NCBI GenBank assembly: GCA_964019055.1
Contig: OZ025209.1
Coordinates: 8,991,741 to 9,055,740, forward strand
Source of the DNA: Anthopleura xanthogrammica
Taxonomy: Eukaryota > Cnidaria > Anthozoa > Actiniaria > Actiniidae
Length of the DNA stretch: 64,000 nucleotides
Reading direction: 5' to 3'
The position numbers and the translations under genes were made by a program. The notes under the pieces were generated by a model, which saw nothing but the letters and a program-made list of their open reading frames with translations, was not told the origin of the DNA and searched no databases. Of the stretch, positions 21,589-32,037 are shown one piece after another. Position 1 is the first letter of the stretch, and the number at the start of each line of letters is the position of its first letter.

Positions 21589-22620
21589 ATTATGAGCAAC
21601 AGGAGTTAATGGTGGCTCTATAGATTCTTGTACAATGTCCTTTAATATAATCTTTGTTTTCACATGCCTCATATTGCTGTTTCAGACAGGACTTGCAATA
21701 ACACGAGAGATATCTTGTTCTTAGAGTCTTCCCTGTGGAACAATTACCAAGGATGCTGTGTATTTTCTGTTCCCTTCAACTTCATGGAATAGACGATTTG
21801 GTCTGTTTCGGTCAATTTCCTCAACATACCAGTACACTCTCTGCTTTAACCTTACATTTCTAGACTGGTAACGACTGGGTGAAGGATCTTTGAATTCCTT
21901 TTCAGCAAAACAGTACAAATCTTTGGCATTTTGGATAACAACTTGTCATCTTATAACAGCCATGTCACACTTATGTTTCAAATTTGCCCCAGCACCATCC
22001 GGAGGGCCCTTTGCATTTGATGTTTCAAAGTAATTTCTAATTGTTTAAAAAAACAAAGTCCGACCATGAAAAAGAAACATCCCCCATACAATGCCTACTC
22101 TTATATTGAGCAGAGTATCCATCAGTCCACTCATGCAACACCTCAACGTTGCAACCAATATCCTTCAAATAATGTGCCAGTAACTCTTTATTATGATGGA
22201 CAGCATGAGAGTCATGTTTGGCATCAGGGGAAATGACAAATAGATGTTCAGTTATGACTAATGAAGATGGCTCACCATCGGTAGCAACAGCATGCTGATG
22301 TAAAGCAATCCCAAGAATTTAAACCTGGGTTTGACTGTAGTAAAGAGATTGGACCTGATCTTGGTGCGAGTAATTTTCTGAATAGTCATGGATGGCACAC
22401 ACTTGATTTTCAGGCAGGTTCTCAATAAGGTTCTTCATCTGAGTGTTTTGCCAGCTCCCAGTAAACTGATGCACTGGGAATTCATCAAGCAGTTTTATAG
22501 AGTAATTGAACATTTCCGAAAGAGACGTTTCTTTTATTTCTAGTATTTGCAAATTTCTTTTCCCACCCATCTCAACGTATTCGAACCGTTGCCATTCCAC
22601 CATTGTCGTTGTTTTCTTCT
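21589..22620 (-). pseudogene. Cysteine-rich uncharacterised cnidarian/fish family protein, dead copy
   Basis: An acceptor (CTCCCTTCCAG) precedes KKTTTMVEWQRFE, then VHQFTGSWQNTQMK, CAIHDYSENYSHQ and SLYYSQTQV. An in-frame TAA at 22,319 interrupts, and the frame continues with VLHEWTDGYSAQYKSRHC. A frameshift in a T-run near 22,045 is followed by NYFETSNAKGPPDGAGAN, a TGA near 21,946, and a basic stretch. The C-terminal RYLSCYCKSCLKQQYEACE is in yet another frame. The order of blocks matches a widespread uncharacterised family that behaves like a mobile gene. Its reaction is unknown to me. Four disruptions make this a pseudogene. Confidence 0.65.
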
Positions 22621-22676
22621 GGAAGGGAGTTAATTATTTGTGTGCCACAGTTAGCACACTGTCTGTCAATACAGCT

Positions 22677-23148
22677 TTTGTTGGGAATTTTGGCCATAGG
22701 GGCGTTCTTCGTGGGGCTTATTGTGCTGGGACATATTGTGCTGGACTATCTAACTTGGTTTTTCAAAAGGTTGCTTGGATGCAGTGTGACAGCTCAATAA
22801 CAAATATTGTCCAATCTGCAGCCTTGGTTTGATCCTGTCATCCACTGACAATTCCATCACTGCCAAGAAGGGTTTAGTAAACAGAAACTCTCCCCATCCC
22901 ACCCCACCCACGAGTTGCCCCCTTTCAATGGTGCTGGCTCTGCGGAGCAGCAGGTAGCTCAAACAATCGATTTTTCAAACTCAAAATCTCTCCTCAGCGG
23001 GAAGTGGTTGCTCTACACAAAGTTAGCGACAATGTTATCCCTCGCCAACAGTCCATCAAAGGTTTGGCCCTAAGCTCATTGCTGCAGCAACGTTTTCTAG
23101 ACAAGACCTGGAATTCAAGGTAAGTTACTGTCCAGGGCTAAAGCTGCA
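22677..23148 (+). repeat. Isolated diverged copy of the satellite unit
   Basis: From GGGAATTTTGGCCATAGGGG to CCAGGGCTAAAGCTG the sequence matches the smaller subunit of the array at 42-64 kb. It lies about 19 kb upstream of the array proper. Its left boundary falls just upstream of the first visible exon of the minus-strand pseudogene. Confidence 0.9.
22998..23119 (+). other. Exon-like cassette in the satellite unit
   Basis: Between an acceptor (CTCTCCTCAG, 22,988-22,997) and a consensus donor (TTCAAG|GTAAGT, from 23,120) the frame is fully open and reads REVVALHKVSDNVIP, then RQQSIKGLALSSLLQQ and RFLDKTWNS. In array copies the same frame is recognisable but ends in TGA before the donor. The unit may have captured a host exon. 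I do not recognise the protein. Confidence 0.4.
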
Positions 23149-23690
23149 GGCGCGGATCCAGGATTTTTTGAAGGGGGGTGACTGTTTTGTGTGGAAACAA
23201 TGCCTTGATATTAAAATCGTTACTATAGCTGTTCAGGTAGTTCATAAGGAGCTGCATGCACGCGGCACTTTGAATGTATTTTTATTATTCACATCATTTT
23301 TCCATATATTTATCAAAACATGCTTGAACAAACCAGCAACTACTTTTTTTTATCTTGTCTTTTGCTTTTTATCTTGCTTTTGTAAGTCTGAGAATTTTGT
23401 CTTCTAATCACTAGGTGTAGAGTAACAAGTATTTTACATCAAAACTAATATAAAAATAAAAATTATATATAAAATATATATATTATTTTACAAGTGTAAA
23501 TGATATAGGCAACTGACGCCAGAGGACGTATGCCAGGCATTTTTTATGTCATAGCATTCGTTTCGTCATGTATTCGAATTGTCACTGAAAAATATACAGA
23601 TTTATGAAGCTTCATCCTAGGAGAGGAAAGGAACCCAGTGGCGATCCGGAGAGTGTATAATCGCTTTTCTGATAACATTGTCATTTAACT
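23149..23690. repeat. hAT terminal region with inverted duplicate of the gene end
   Basis: CAGGCGCGGATCCAGGATTT at 23,149 has the form of a hAT terminal inverted repeat. At 23,530-23,660 on the plus strand, TATGCCAGGCATTT, ATGAAGCTTCATCCTAGGAG and CGCTTTTCTG repeat in inverse order the end of the transposase gene (23,697-23,765). This makes a tail-to-tail palindrome-like arrangement. The opposite terminal repeat was not found before 26,605. Confidence 0.5.
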
Positions 23691-23696
23691 AAACTA

Positions 23697-26032
23697 TTAG
23701 CAGAAAAGCGGCTCCTTCATTCTCCTAGGATGGAGCTTCATAAATGCCTGGCATATTTCCTGCATTGTCAGTGGAACTACATTGCCATGCATGGCAATAA
23801 CCGCTAAGTCTGACAGTCTCTCCGTGGTCATCTTTGTCCTCAGCCACGTGTGGATTCGTCTTAGGCAGGAAAATGACCTCTCAGCCTCTACACTTCCGAT
23901 AGGAAGGACAGCAAGAATCTTCAACAGCTCGCGTACATTGGGGAAAAAGATCTGGTCGGCATGTTGCGCTATGACTGTCGTTATTGGTTCATCTTCTGTC
24001 ATCTCTCGTCTCTTCCAGTAATTGCACCATCTGAAAATTTCACTGTCAAATGTTGTAGCAATTGGCAGAACATGCTCCCATTTTTCTCTTAGAATCCTTG
24101 AAAGTTCTTCTACTTCCTTTTGGTCTTTTTGTCTGATCAGCTCAGGCACAAGGCTGCAAAGTTCATAATGTGCCCTCTTGTCTTCGCTAAATTGTGACTC
24201 TAACTCTTCGATTTCTATGTCCAAAAATGGTATTGCGACTGCGTGTTTCCAATATTCCTGAACTGTGCTTGCTGGAACGTTGTTTGTCTGTCTTTGGCAA
24301 ACACGTGGACGTTCCTCAACAGATCCCACCAACTCTGAAAGACGTAAGACGTTAGCGTATATACGTTGAAACCACATATCGATACCACGTCGAATGTCAT
24401 TGTATGATGCAATGACCTCATCCACTCTCCTGAAACCAAAATATACCTCTACATGACGACCTTGCAGCGCACTGACAAGAGGTCTCATGGGTTCGAGCAG
24501 TTCCTTTGAGCATACAAAACTAACAATATGCCCAAAATTTGTCATTGTCCTTCTCAGACCATTTGCCAGTGTCCTGGTATTGGAATCCCAATTCCACGAT
24601 TCCTCGCCTGGGCAAGCAAAGCGCTCATCTGTTGGATCACAGATCTCGTCCAAGGTAATGACCAAGTATTCGTATAAATCGGATATGGTCTCAAACGTCG
24701 AATGTCGTTCTATCCATCTTGTTTTGCACAAATTCTTGAGTTTCCTTTTTTTGGTTTCACCTTTTTCCAGGACATCAATCACAATATTCAAAAAAGTTTG
24801 TCTTTTCGGAGAATTGTCAAAAAAACTGTAGAGCTCACGACAGCAGTCCATCATCATGTTTTTGACGGGTTTGATTCCGCAAGCGTGACAAATGGCAAGA
24901 TTCAGTGAATGAAGGCAACAGCCCTGATAATTGGCATCAGGTGCAACCTTGGAGATTTCCGATTGAACGCCTTTGTTATTTGAACACATAGAGGATGTTG
25001 TATCATAAGATTGGCCGCAGCAATTTCCTACGTCGACTGAATGCTTGTTCAAACTTTCCAAGAGTGCTGTTGCTATGTCGTTTCCTGTGGTTCTTGATAA
25101 GTTGCACATGTCAATTAGAACTTCGCGTTTTACGGGATGATTTGGGTCCGCGATAAAGTCAAGAAAACGTAGGCATACTGAAAAAACTTCTTGACCTTGA
25201 GATGCTGTCTCGACAGCTATTAACGCAAAGTGAGGACATTTGTCCAAACACTGGTGAAAATAATCACGTATCAAATCAGCCATTACATGAAGCAACTCGT
25301 TCTGGACAGTCTTACTTGTGTACGAAGCGTTTCTCGGACTCTGTTCCAGGGATTGTTTTAGATCCTTGTTACTTTCCGCCAAAAGACGAATTATTGCAAT
25401 AAAATTGCCCTCATTTTCTGAAGGTTGTTCAGAAAAGTTTATTTTGTCATCTCTATGACCTTGCAACGGTATTTGTTGCTTTGCGCATAAACGGACTGTG
25501 TTGACAATCAAAGGAGGAATGGCTTCATTCTTTTTGATGTTTTTATTCGCGACGGTGTTTATTTGGACATCAATACGCTTTGTAAGGTCTTGGAGCTGGG
25601 ATTTAATGCATAATCCACGTTCTAGTGCTCTTTTATGGTACTCCGTTGTTTCGTGCGTATCCATCTTTTCTTTAGACTTGTGATAGGTTTTGAATGGCGA
25701 CTTAACAAAAGGCCCTAGTGTCGCTTTTTCCTCCCTAGTCAAAAACAGCAGACAGGTCATACACCATCCTCCACAATGCAAGGGATGCGCACTATAGGCA
25801 AGCCAATTGTGCTGGTCTAGCCATTTTGGTTGAAATTTGACTTGTTTGTTAGGACCACATTGCTGCTTGTCAAGTACATATGAAGGCGGAGGTCGCCAAC
25901 ACTTTTCAAGGAATTCAACTTTTTCGCTATCACTCCAGGTCTCGATTATTTTTTGATCGACAATATGGCTGACGTCATACGGTGCTACAACTGGAACTTC
26001 GCCTGCTTCACGAGAATGACCATAATTGCTGG
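23697..26032 (-). CDS. hAT-superfamily transposase, ZMYM1-like, long open exon
   Basis: The acceptor TTTTTAG at 26,033 opens a frame of 777 codons with no stop. In order it carries a TTF-type zinc finger (KFQPKWLDQHNWL, HPLHCGGWCMTCLLF, then FKTYHKSKEK and Y.H...AL), a DUF4371-like/RNase-H core (FALIAVETASQGQEVFSVCL, GQSYDTTSSM, CCLHSLNLAICHAC), and the hAT C-terminal dimerisation block (IGSVEAERSFSCLRRIHTWL). The first catalytic Asp, expected in a DE(V/T)-type motif, is Val (codon at 25,212-25,214). The second Asp and the Glu are present. An upstream first exon is needed and not identified. The protein is either a recently inactivated transposase or a candidate domesticated one. Confidence 0.85.
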
Positions 26033-26317
26033 CTAAAAATCATGAAAAGTCGATTATACATATAATTATATAACTTATCAGAATTTATTGAATACTTAGT
26101 TAAATGTATGTGCAACTAGTAAAATGTAACATACATTTTTATTGAATATAATTGCACAAACACTGACAAACAACAAAATATTTAATGAGCACATAATATT
26201 AACATTATTTACATTTAGTAAACTATGTAGCCATTAACAAACGTTTTGAGAGCCTGTTAGTTTCCTCTCTGTGCTTAATATATTCTATATCAATCCTCTT
26301 CATCAGAATAGAAACTT
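26033..26317. other. AT-rich intron or spacer upstream of the hAT exon
   Basis: No ORF or motif is seen. It should contain the intron of the hAT gene. The missing first exon was not recognised here. Confidence 0.4.
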
Positions 26318-26605
26318 TTAAAACCTTCTTAAATGTGTGTACAAACTTTCACCAAATTTCACATTTTCATATTCCACCATAAAATCATGCCAAGCAGGTG
26401 GAGGTCCCCAGTTGGGAGTTATAGCAAATTCAACCAGATTACAATTTTCCAATATTGCTCGAGCATTTTCAATTGAAAACAAGCAAGATATATATTCTGC
26501 ATTAAAAACCTTAAGAGATGAGAGACTCAATGTTTTAACTAAGTCTACTAAATAATCTATATGCTCATCTCTAAACTGTAAACATTTATCAAGTTTTAGA
26601 ACTGG
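26318..26605 (-). pseudogene. Leucine-rich exon fragment, unknown gene
   Basis: An open minus-strand frame runs from the satellite junction at 26,605 to a stop at 26,318. It reads VLKLDKCLQFRDEHIDYLVD, SLSSLKVFNAEYISC, ILENCNLVEFAITPNW and an aromatic tail. Spacing of leucines and the LSSLKVF / NLVEFAI pattern resembles leucine-rich repeats of F-box or NACHT-type proteins. The upstream part is cut off by the adjoining satellite sequence. Family assignment is tentative. Confidence 0.4.
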
Positions 26606-26694
26606 GGCTTATTGTGCTGGGACATATTGTGCTGGACTTTCTAACTTGGCTTTTCAAAAGGTTGTCATCCACTGACAATTCCATCACTGCCAAG
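26606..26694 (+). repeat. Short satellite-unit fragment with internal deletion
   Basis: GGGGCTTATTGTGCTGGGAC to CTTTTCAAAAGGTTG is followed directly by TCATCCACTGACAATTCC, skipping about 80 bp of the unit. The sequence ends in AAGAAGGG, the left flank of the BEL insertion, and the unit continues on the far side at 42,051. Confidence 0.9.
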
Positions 26695-26699
26695 AAGGG

Positions 26700-26760
26700 T
26701 TTAAGGGATTAATTCGGGATCGACATCTAAATGCTCCATGTGAACACCTTTAATAACAAT
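26700..26760 (-). repeat. 3' LTR of the BEL element, distal piece
   Basis: GGGATCGACATCTAAATGC and the following GTGAACACCTTTAATAACAAT match the 5' LTR at 41,680-41,735. The LTR is cut at 26,760 by the ISL2EU insertion. Confidence 0.9.
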
Positions 26761-27127
26761 AGGCCCTTTGCAGGATTAAGTCACGTGCTTGGATACCACT
26801 TAGCAACGCCATGTTGGGACGCAAGCGTCTCAAGCGCCATCTTGAATTTTATAGCGTGAAGAAGCCATACTTGAAGTTCTTTCTAAAATATTAGCGATCA
26901 TTCCACATCTACGTCAATTTAGGTCAATCTTTTTAAAGTTTATAAGTCTCTTGAGTTGTTTTGTTTGAGTTTTTGATGTATTTGTCGAAAAACAAGGCGA
27001 TTTTTAGAGGGTTAAACTAGAATTCCCGAGCCGGAACACAGCTGTTGTGACTAGTGGACAGCATGGCGAACAATCAAGGTTAGTAACCTTATGGAACCTG
27101 CTTTGTTTTGCTCTTTCTTTGTTCTTA
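26761..27127 (+). repeat. Left terminal inverted repeat of ISL2EU, with first exon
   Basis: The repeat begins AGGCCCTTTGCAGGATTAAG and matches the right end in reverse over 367 bp. It contains ATGGCGAACAATCAAG at 27,063-27,078 directly followed by a donor GTTAGT. The presumed promoter and 5' UTR of the nuclease gene lie upstream in the repeat. Confidence 0.9.
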
Positions 27128-28985
27128 TACCTTTGTTAATGTCGAAGTATATCATTTGGGCGTTTTGTGAATGGCAAGTTGGCTGTTTTTTTTGTGAATA
27201 ACGATGAAGTATGATGTTCAAAATTTCGTGTTCCGGTTGTCTTTAATACTCTACATTTTAGACTCTACATTCATGTTTTAATACGTCAAAAAATATGCTA
27301 CAATCGTATTTATTATGATAACTTGTGTTGTGTTCAGGTTCCACCGAAACTCCAACTCAAGATCTGAGAAATTTTCCTGATCTTACCTTTGCTGAGGTAG
27401 AAAGCTATGCGAAAACCGTGACAGGGTGCAAAAGCACTACGAAAGCTTATAAATTCTTCGCAGAGCCTGGATATCTACATAACATCCAAGGTACATGTAA
27501 ACAAGGGTTGATAGGCTTTCACATATCATCAAACAAGTAATATTAAAAGTTAATTATTAGAAATACTAACATTATAATGATCTATGGCTTTCTACTCATT
27601 CATCTCGCTCAGTATTGTCTAGGAGTACTCTTTTCTATTTCAGTCACCTATTTAGAGAATAGAGTCAAGGTGACAGGAAATTAAAGGGCTTTCGCTCAAT
27701 GAAAAAAAGCGAGCCACCACACATTCTGGAGTGTTTTGTAACACTGGAAAACAAAGCCATCAGTGGAAAATGTTCCTGTGTTGCAGGTATTAGTGGCTGT
27801 TGCCACCACTTGATAAGCCTACTGTTCTACATGGCCCATTGTAAAATGTTTGGAATGGTCTCCCTACCAGACGATTTGACCTGTACAAGCATGATGCAGC
27901 GTTGGAGTGTCCCAAGGGAAAGGCGAATCCAGACCAAAGAAATACAGGGGGTATTGGTCAAAAAGCCAAAAATGGGTGCAAACTTCAACAAATTCATCAA
28001 AAGCAATTTGTATTCACCTGCTGCATGCTATGGTATTCTTTGTAAGAGTAACTTTGTCGGTTTGGAGCCATTACCCCTTGCAGCCGATATTGCTCCCACA
28101 GCAGGGCAAAGGTCAAACTTACCTAAGGTTGCCACAAAGTATGGAAATGTACTTAAAGGTAGCGTGCTATCATACCAGCAAAAGCTTTCCCAAGAGTATG
28201 TAATAAATGACTTTCTTGCTGACCACTTCCCAAAGTTACCACTGGAGAATTCAGGAGAAAGATTAGAAAATAATGTACATCTTTGCCTAAACCAAGTCAA
28301 ACAGGCAGCACTGGAGGCACTCTCAATTACCCAATCAGTTGCCATTGACATTGAGCAAAAAACTGTAACACAGAGTGCCAGTAACCTTTGGCAGATGCTG
28401 CGCTCCAAGCGAATTACTGCGAGTAAATTTGGGCTTTGCGCGAAGCGCATCTCAAACTTTGAAAACTTGGTAAAACAATTGAATCCGACAAGACGTGTTG
28501 TGACTGCCCCCATGCGAAGGGGAATTGAATTGGAGCCCCATGCAGCTATGATTTATGCAAATCATGCGAAATCAGGGATGGTCAACCTGTACCCCAGTGG
28601 ATTGGTCATCTGCCCAAAGAGCCCATGGCTGGGATGTAGTCCAGATCGTAAAGTTTACGATGCTAGAGCTGATAGAGAGGGGTTAAATCCATTTGGCCTC
28701 TTCGAAATTAAAGTAGTTAAAGAGGGGGAAACCGATTTCAACAATGTCAGATATGTTGACATTGACCCTCTTACAAATGAGAAAACACTGAAGAAAAGCC
28801 ATGAGTATTACTTTCAAGTGCAATGTCAGTTAGCACTTACTGGCATTGAATGGTGTGATTTTTTTAGTTATATGAATGACAATACCTTTTTTTGCCAGAG
28901 AATCCTGTTTGACATGGATTTTTTCCAGGAGAGCAAAGATAAAGTTGACAAATTTTTTTTTGAATACTTTTTACAGTCAACATAG
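27063..28985 (+). CDS. YqaJ-type nuclease with SWIM finger, ISL2EU second protein
   Basis: Exon 1 (27,063-27,078) encodes MANNQ and ends in phase 1. Exon 2 (27,338-27,490, acceptor TGTTCAG, donor CAAG|GTACAT) continues in frame with GSTETPTQDLRNFPDL. Exon 3 starts at 27,644 and reads VTYLENRVKVTG, then a 1-nt frameshift near 27,680 precedes the long frame from 27,699. That frame has a SWIM finger (CSCVAG...CCHH) and a YqaJ/lambda-exonuclease-like domain with RRGIELEPHA, LGCSPDRKVYD (usual SPDG), FEIKVVK (ExK) and YYFQVQCQLALTG. It likely acts as a nuclease in transposition. The frameshift probably disables it unless splicing avoids it. Confidence 0.75.
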
Positions 28986-29239
28986 AATGACAAAGGATGA
29001 TTACCAAGAAGAAATCACAGTCATGTTAGTTCATTTTCAAACTAGTTTTATTTACATCTTAAAGTTATGAACAGCTGAAAATCTTAATATTGGAGAAAGT
29101 TGCAGTTGTAGTTATAGTATGTATATGATCATAGAGTGAAGCCACTTAACTTCTGAAAAATATTAGTCCAAGAACTAAAATTTATGTAAATGCTAATTCT
29201 ATTTATCCCCATTCAATATTAAAGGTCCCTGGAAATTTG

Positions 29240-31304
29240 TTAACAAACATACAATTGTGTATATTTGATTAACTGAGCCCAACATGGACAATGGAACATC
29301 TGAGTCAAAGAAATGGTATTCTTTGATCCTTCTGATTGCCCTTTCCACATGTATTCGCAGTTTTGCAATTGTTTTCGTATTAAGGACTTCCCTTTCAGAA
29401 AACTGCCTCCTATCTTGTAAAAAGGGGGAAGGTTCAGGTCAGCACCCTTGTCCCTTAGCAAATCTTCTATATCAAAACCCTTATCTGCCATTACAGCATC
29501 ACCATTCTCGAGCAAATCTAGTATCCCTGAACACCTGGTTATTTCCTTATCAGAAATTGCGCCTGTGAAAAGAGAAGAAACAAATGTGACTGCACCATGT
29601 GGGGCAATGCCTACTAAACCCTTAAGTGTTGTGTTACTCTTATATGAAGAATACAGCTGTGACTGCAAAAGAAGAGATGATGGTGTTTCAACAAATATTT
29701 CAGTGCAATCAAGGATTACGCGTGTGGTAGGATAAAGCCTTTTAAATTCTACTGACATCTTGGCATCTACATCAGCTCTAGATGGCCAAATAACTTGATT
29801 GCCAAGGAGAAAATACAAATAGTTAGCCCATGTTGTTATTTTTCTACTAACAGTTGACATATGCAAATTGAAACGATGTGCAAGATCTTGTTGAAATAGG
29901 CCTAATCTAATTCTGACTAAAAACATAAATAACTCATCTATGAGTTGCATAGCCCTGGTATTCGGACGACTTTCTAATATACCTGTAGCATAACAGTATG
30001 TCATTGTTTCTGCCCCAGGCCTAGCAAAATTATAAAAAAATATCAAATGCTTATATGTGCAAAACCCAGTATAGAATTTAAAATATCTGTGGAGAATCTT
30101 TCTAAACCAAACTTGTAAATGACAAGGTCTGCTGCGGCTTGTTCTTTTTGTCGCTTTAGTTCTTCTTGTGCAGCATCAGCATCTCTCCTTGCAGCTGCCA
30201 GTTCAGCTTGTACAGCAAGTAGCTGTGCCTTGGTCTGTCTTAGCTCTTCCAAAATATTTTGGGCTTGGTTTTCATCTGTTTCAGAAGGTTGGTTTGATTC
30301 ATGATCTTCTGAAACTTCCACATCACTCTCGTCTGTTTGTGTGCCACTGTAAACCAAAAAAAAAAAAGGATTAAGATCTTAGTATCAAGTGTATCAAAAT
30401 ATCACTGATGAATAAACCATTTATATTGTTGTGATTGTATTTTTGTGATTTGATTTATACAACTGTGCCAACGACACAACAATAGAATATAAACTATAAT
30501 ATTCAAATGAAGTAAAATTACTAGTTTGCAATGTGTACTATTCTATACTTAAAACGTCTAGATGTTCCCCTTAAGGCTCTTTTTCAGTACCCAATTTAAC
30601 AACATGTATAACACACCTTTCAATATGTCTTATAATCTTTCGTCTGCTTTTTGTTGCTGTCCAGTCGAATACAGTAGGAACTGTTCCTTCTTTTTTCCAG
30701 AATTATCAATGGGTAGGAATTCTTCTTCTTTAAAATGTTTCCCACAAACTCTGGTCTTGGATGTTATCTATAGTATACAAAACATACATTAAAAACGTTA
30801 AAGCAAATTTATATAAGACATGAGAAAAGCACATTGACATACTATTGTAAAACATGAAAAAGCATTTATCTTCCAATGAAGAAAGACATGAATTTACCTT
30901 GAAATGTGGGCCGACGTCCCTTCTAATTTTGACAATCCATTGCTTTTGCTTTTCCTCGTCTTTAGGTATTCGGTGAAATGACAAGGAACTTTCGTAGCGA
31001 CTGCCACCAGTACACATCGGCACGCAACAGTGGTAATTTCCTCCTCCGATCTTCTTTTTGGGTAAAGGCAAACTTGGACCAGAATCATCTATAGAACAGA
31101 GTTATAAAATATTAAGCTTAACACAATATGTCAAAACAACAACAATGATCACAAGAATTAAACGCATGAAATTCAGCTCATAGCTAACTATCTTTAGCTG
31201 AAATTACTAGCTCATTGCCCCTTATAGTTACTTCTTGTGTAAGAACAAAGAAAGAGCAAAACAAAGCAGGTTCCATAAGGTTACTAACCTTGATTGTTCG
31301 CCAT
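29240..31304 (-). pseudogene. ISL2EU transposase: THAP finger, coiled coil, DDE_Tnp_4
   Basis: Exons on the minus strand: 31,304-31,289 (MANNQ), 31,088-30,898 (first half of the THAP C2CH finger with CCVPMC and LSFHRIPKD), 30,767-30,617 (second half, RVCGKHF) and 30,346-29,240. The first two junctions match in phase. The last exon has an acidic start, a coiled coil (EELRQTKAQLLAVQAELAAA), then the catalytic domain with LDCTEIFVE (Asp 1) and VMADKGFDI (Asp 2). Single-base frameshifts fall near 30,690, 30,085 and 29,383. The last one puts the expected Glu motif RIHVERAI in another frame. The enzyme would bind the terminal repeats through THAP and cut them; this copy cannot. Confidence 0.8.
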
Positions 31305-31606
31305 GCTGTCCGCTAGTCACAACAGCTGTGTTCCGGCTCGGGAATTCTGGTTTAACCCTCGAAAAATCGCCTTGTTTTTCGACAAATATACCAAAAACTC
31401 AAACAAAACAACTCAAGAGACTTATAAACTTTAAAAAGATTGACCTAAAATGACGTAGATGTGGAATGATCGCTAATATTTTAGAAAGAACTTCAAGTAT
31501 GGCTTCGTCACGCTATAAAATTCAAGATGGCGCTTGAGACGCTTGCGTCCCAACATGGCGTTGCTAAGTGGTATCCAAGCACGTGACTTAATCCTGCAAA
31601 GGGCCT
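31240..31606 (-). repeat. Right terminal inverted repeat of ISL2EU, with first exon
   Basis: This is the reverse complement of the left repeat with the same 16-nt first exon at 31,304-31,289 and the same donor. It supplies the start of the transposase gene. Differences from the left repeat are scattered single bases, for example in the segment near 31,505 and in the GAATTC region. Confidence 0.9.
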
Positions 31607-31940
31607 ATTCCAACTTCTTCTAAGTAACTTGTTCACAATAGCACATGTAAGATCTTGACGTTCGAGATAAGACGAAGTATGACGGTGCTAAAACGAAGGT
31701 TTCTGACAAATAAATACAGAAAGTAGGGAAAATAATACTTAAATCAAAACTTATACTGCTTATAAAGACTTTACCTGATGGTTACGATCCTAAGGTGATA
31801 ATAAGCGAAAAAAACTGACGAAATTTAAACCAGTACCGTAAAACTTGTGATGGATGGTGCTTGCCTGCTTGTGTCGAGCGGGCTGTGGCGCCGTGTAGGC
31901 CTATGGGTAACAGCGGGCCGCCGGAAGATTCGTTGAAAAA
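31607..31940 (-). repeat. 3' LTR of the BEL element, proximal piece
   Basis: ATTCCAACTTCTTCTAAG to GGAAGATTCGTTG aligns with 41,733-42,045. The purine-rich GGGGCCGG just inside, read on the minus strand near 31,945-31,955, is where a polypurine tract is expected. Confidence 0.85.
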
Positions 31941-32037
31941 TACCGGCCCCGAATAAGCTACTTGCTTATTCTAACTACTAATTACAATGAAGCTATCTTA
32001 TAAATTATAAACGATATGAGTTTGAGTTTATGTTCCT

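Larger units (their letters stand above)
26761..31606. mobile_element. ISL2EU-type DNA transposon (Harbinger-related), 4,846 bp
   Basis: Terminal inverted repeats of 367 bp (26,761-27,127 and 31,240-31,606) differ at only a few positions. The element carries two convergent spliced genes: a SWIM/YqaJ nuclease on the plus strand and a THAP-DDE_Tnp_4 transposase on the minus strand. Comparison with the intact LTR at 41.73 kb shows that insertion duplicated AT (26,759-26,760 and 31,607-31,608). A THAP transposase, a YqaJ-type second protein and a 2-bp duplication together fit the ISL2EU group as I know it. Confidence 0.85.

Noticed and set aside
24487..24831. 114-codon plus-strand frame
   Set aside because: It is antisense to the hAT transposase.
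30119..30374. Ser/Ala/Cys-rich plus-strand frames
   Set aside because: They are antisense shadows of the transposase coiled-coil segment.
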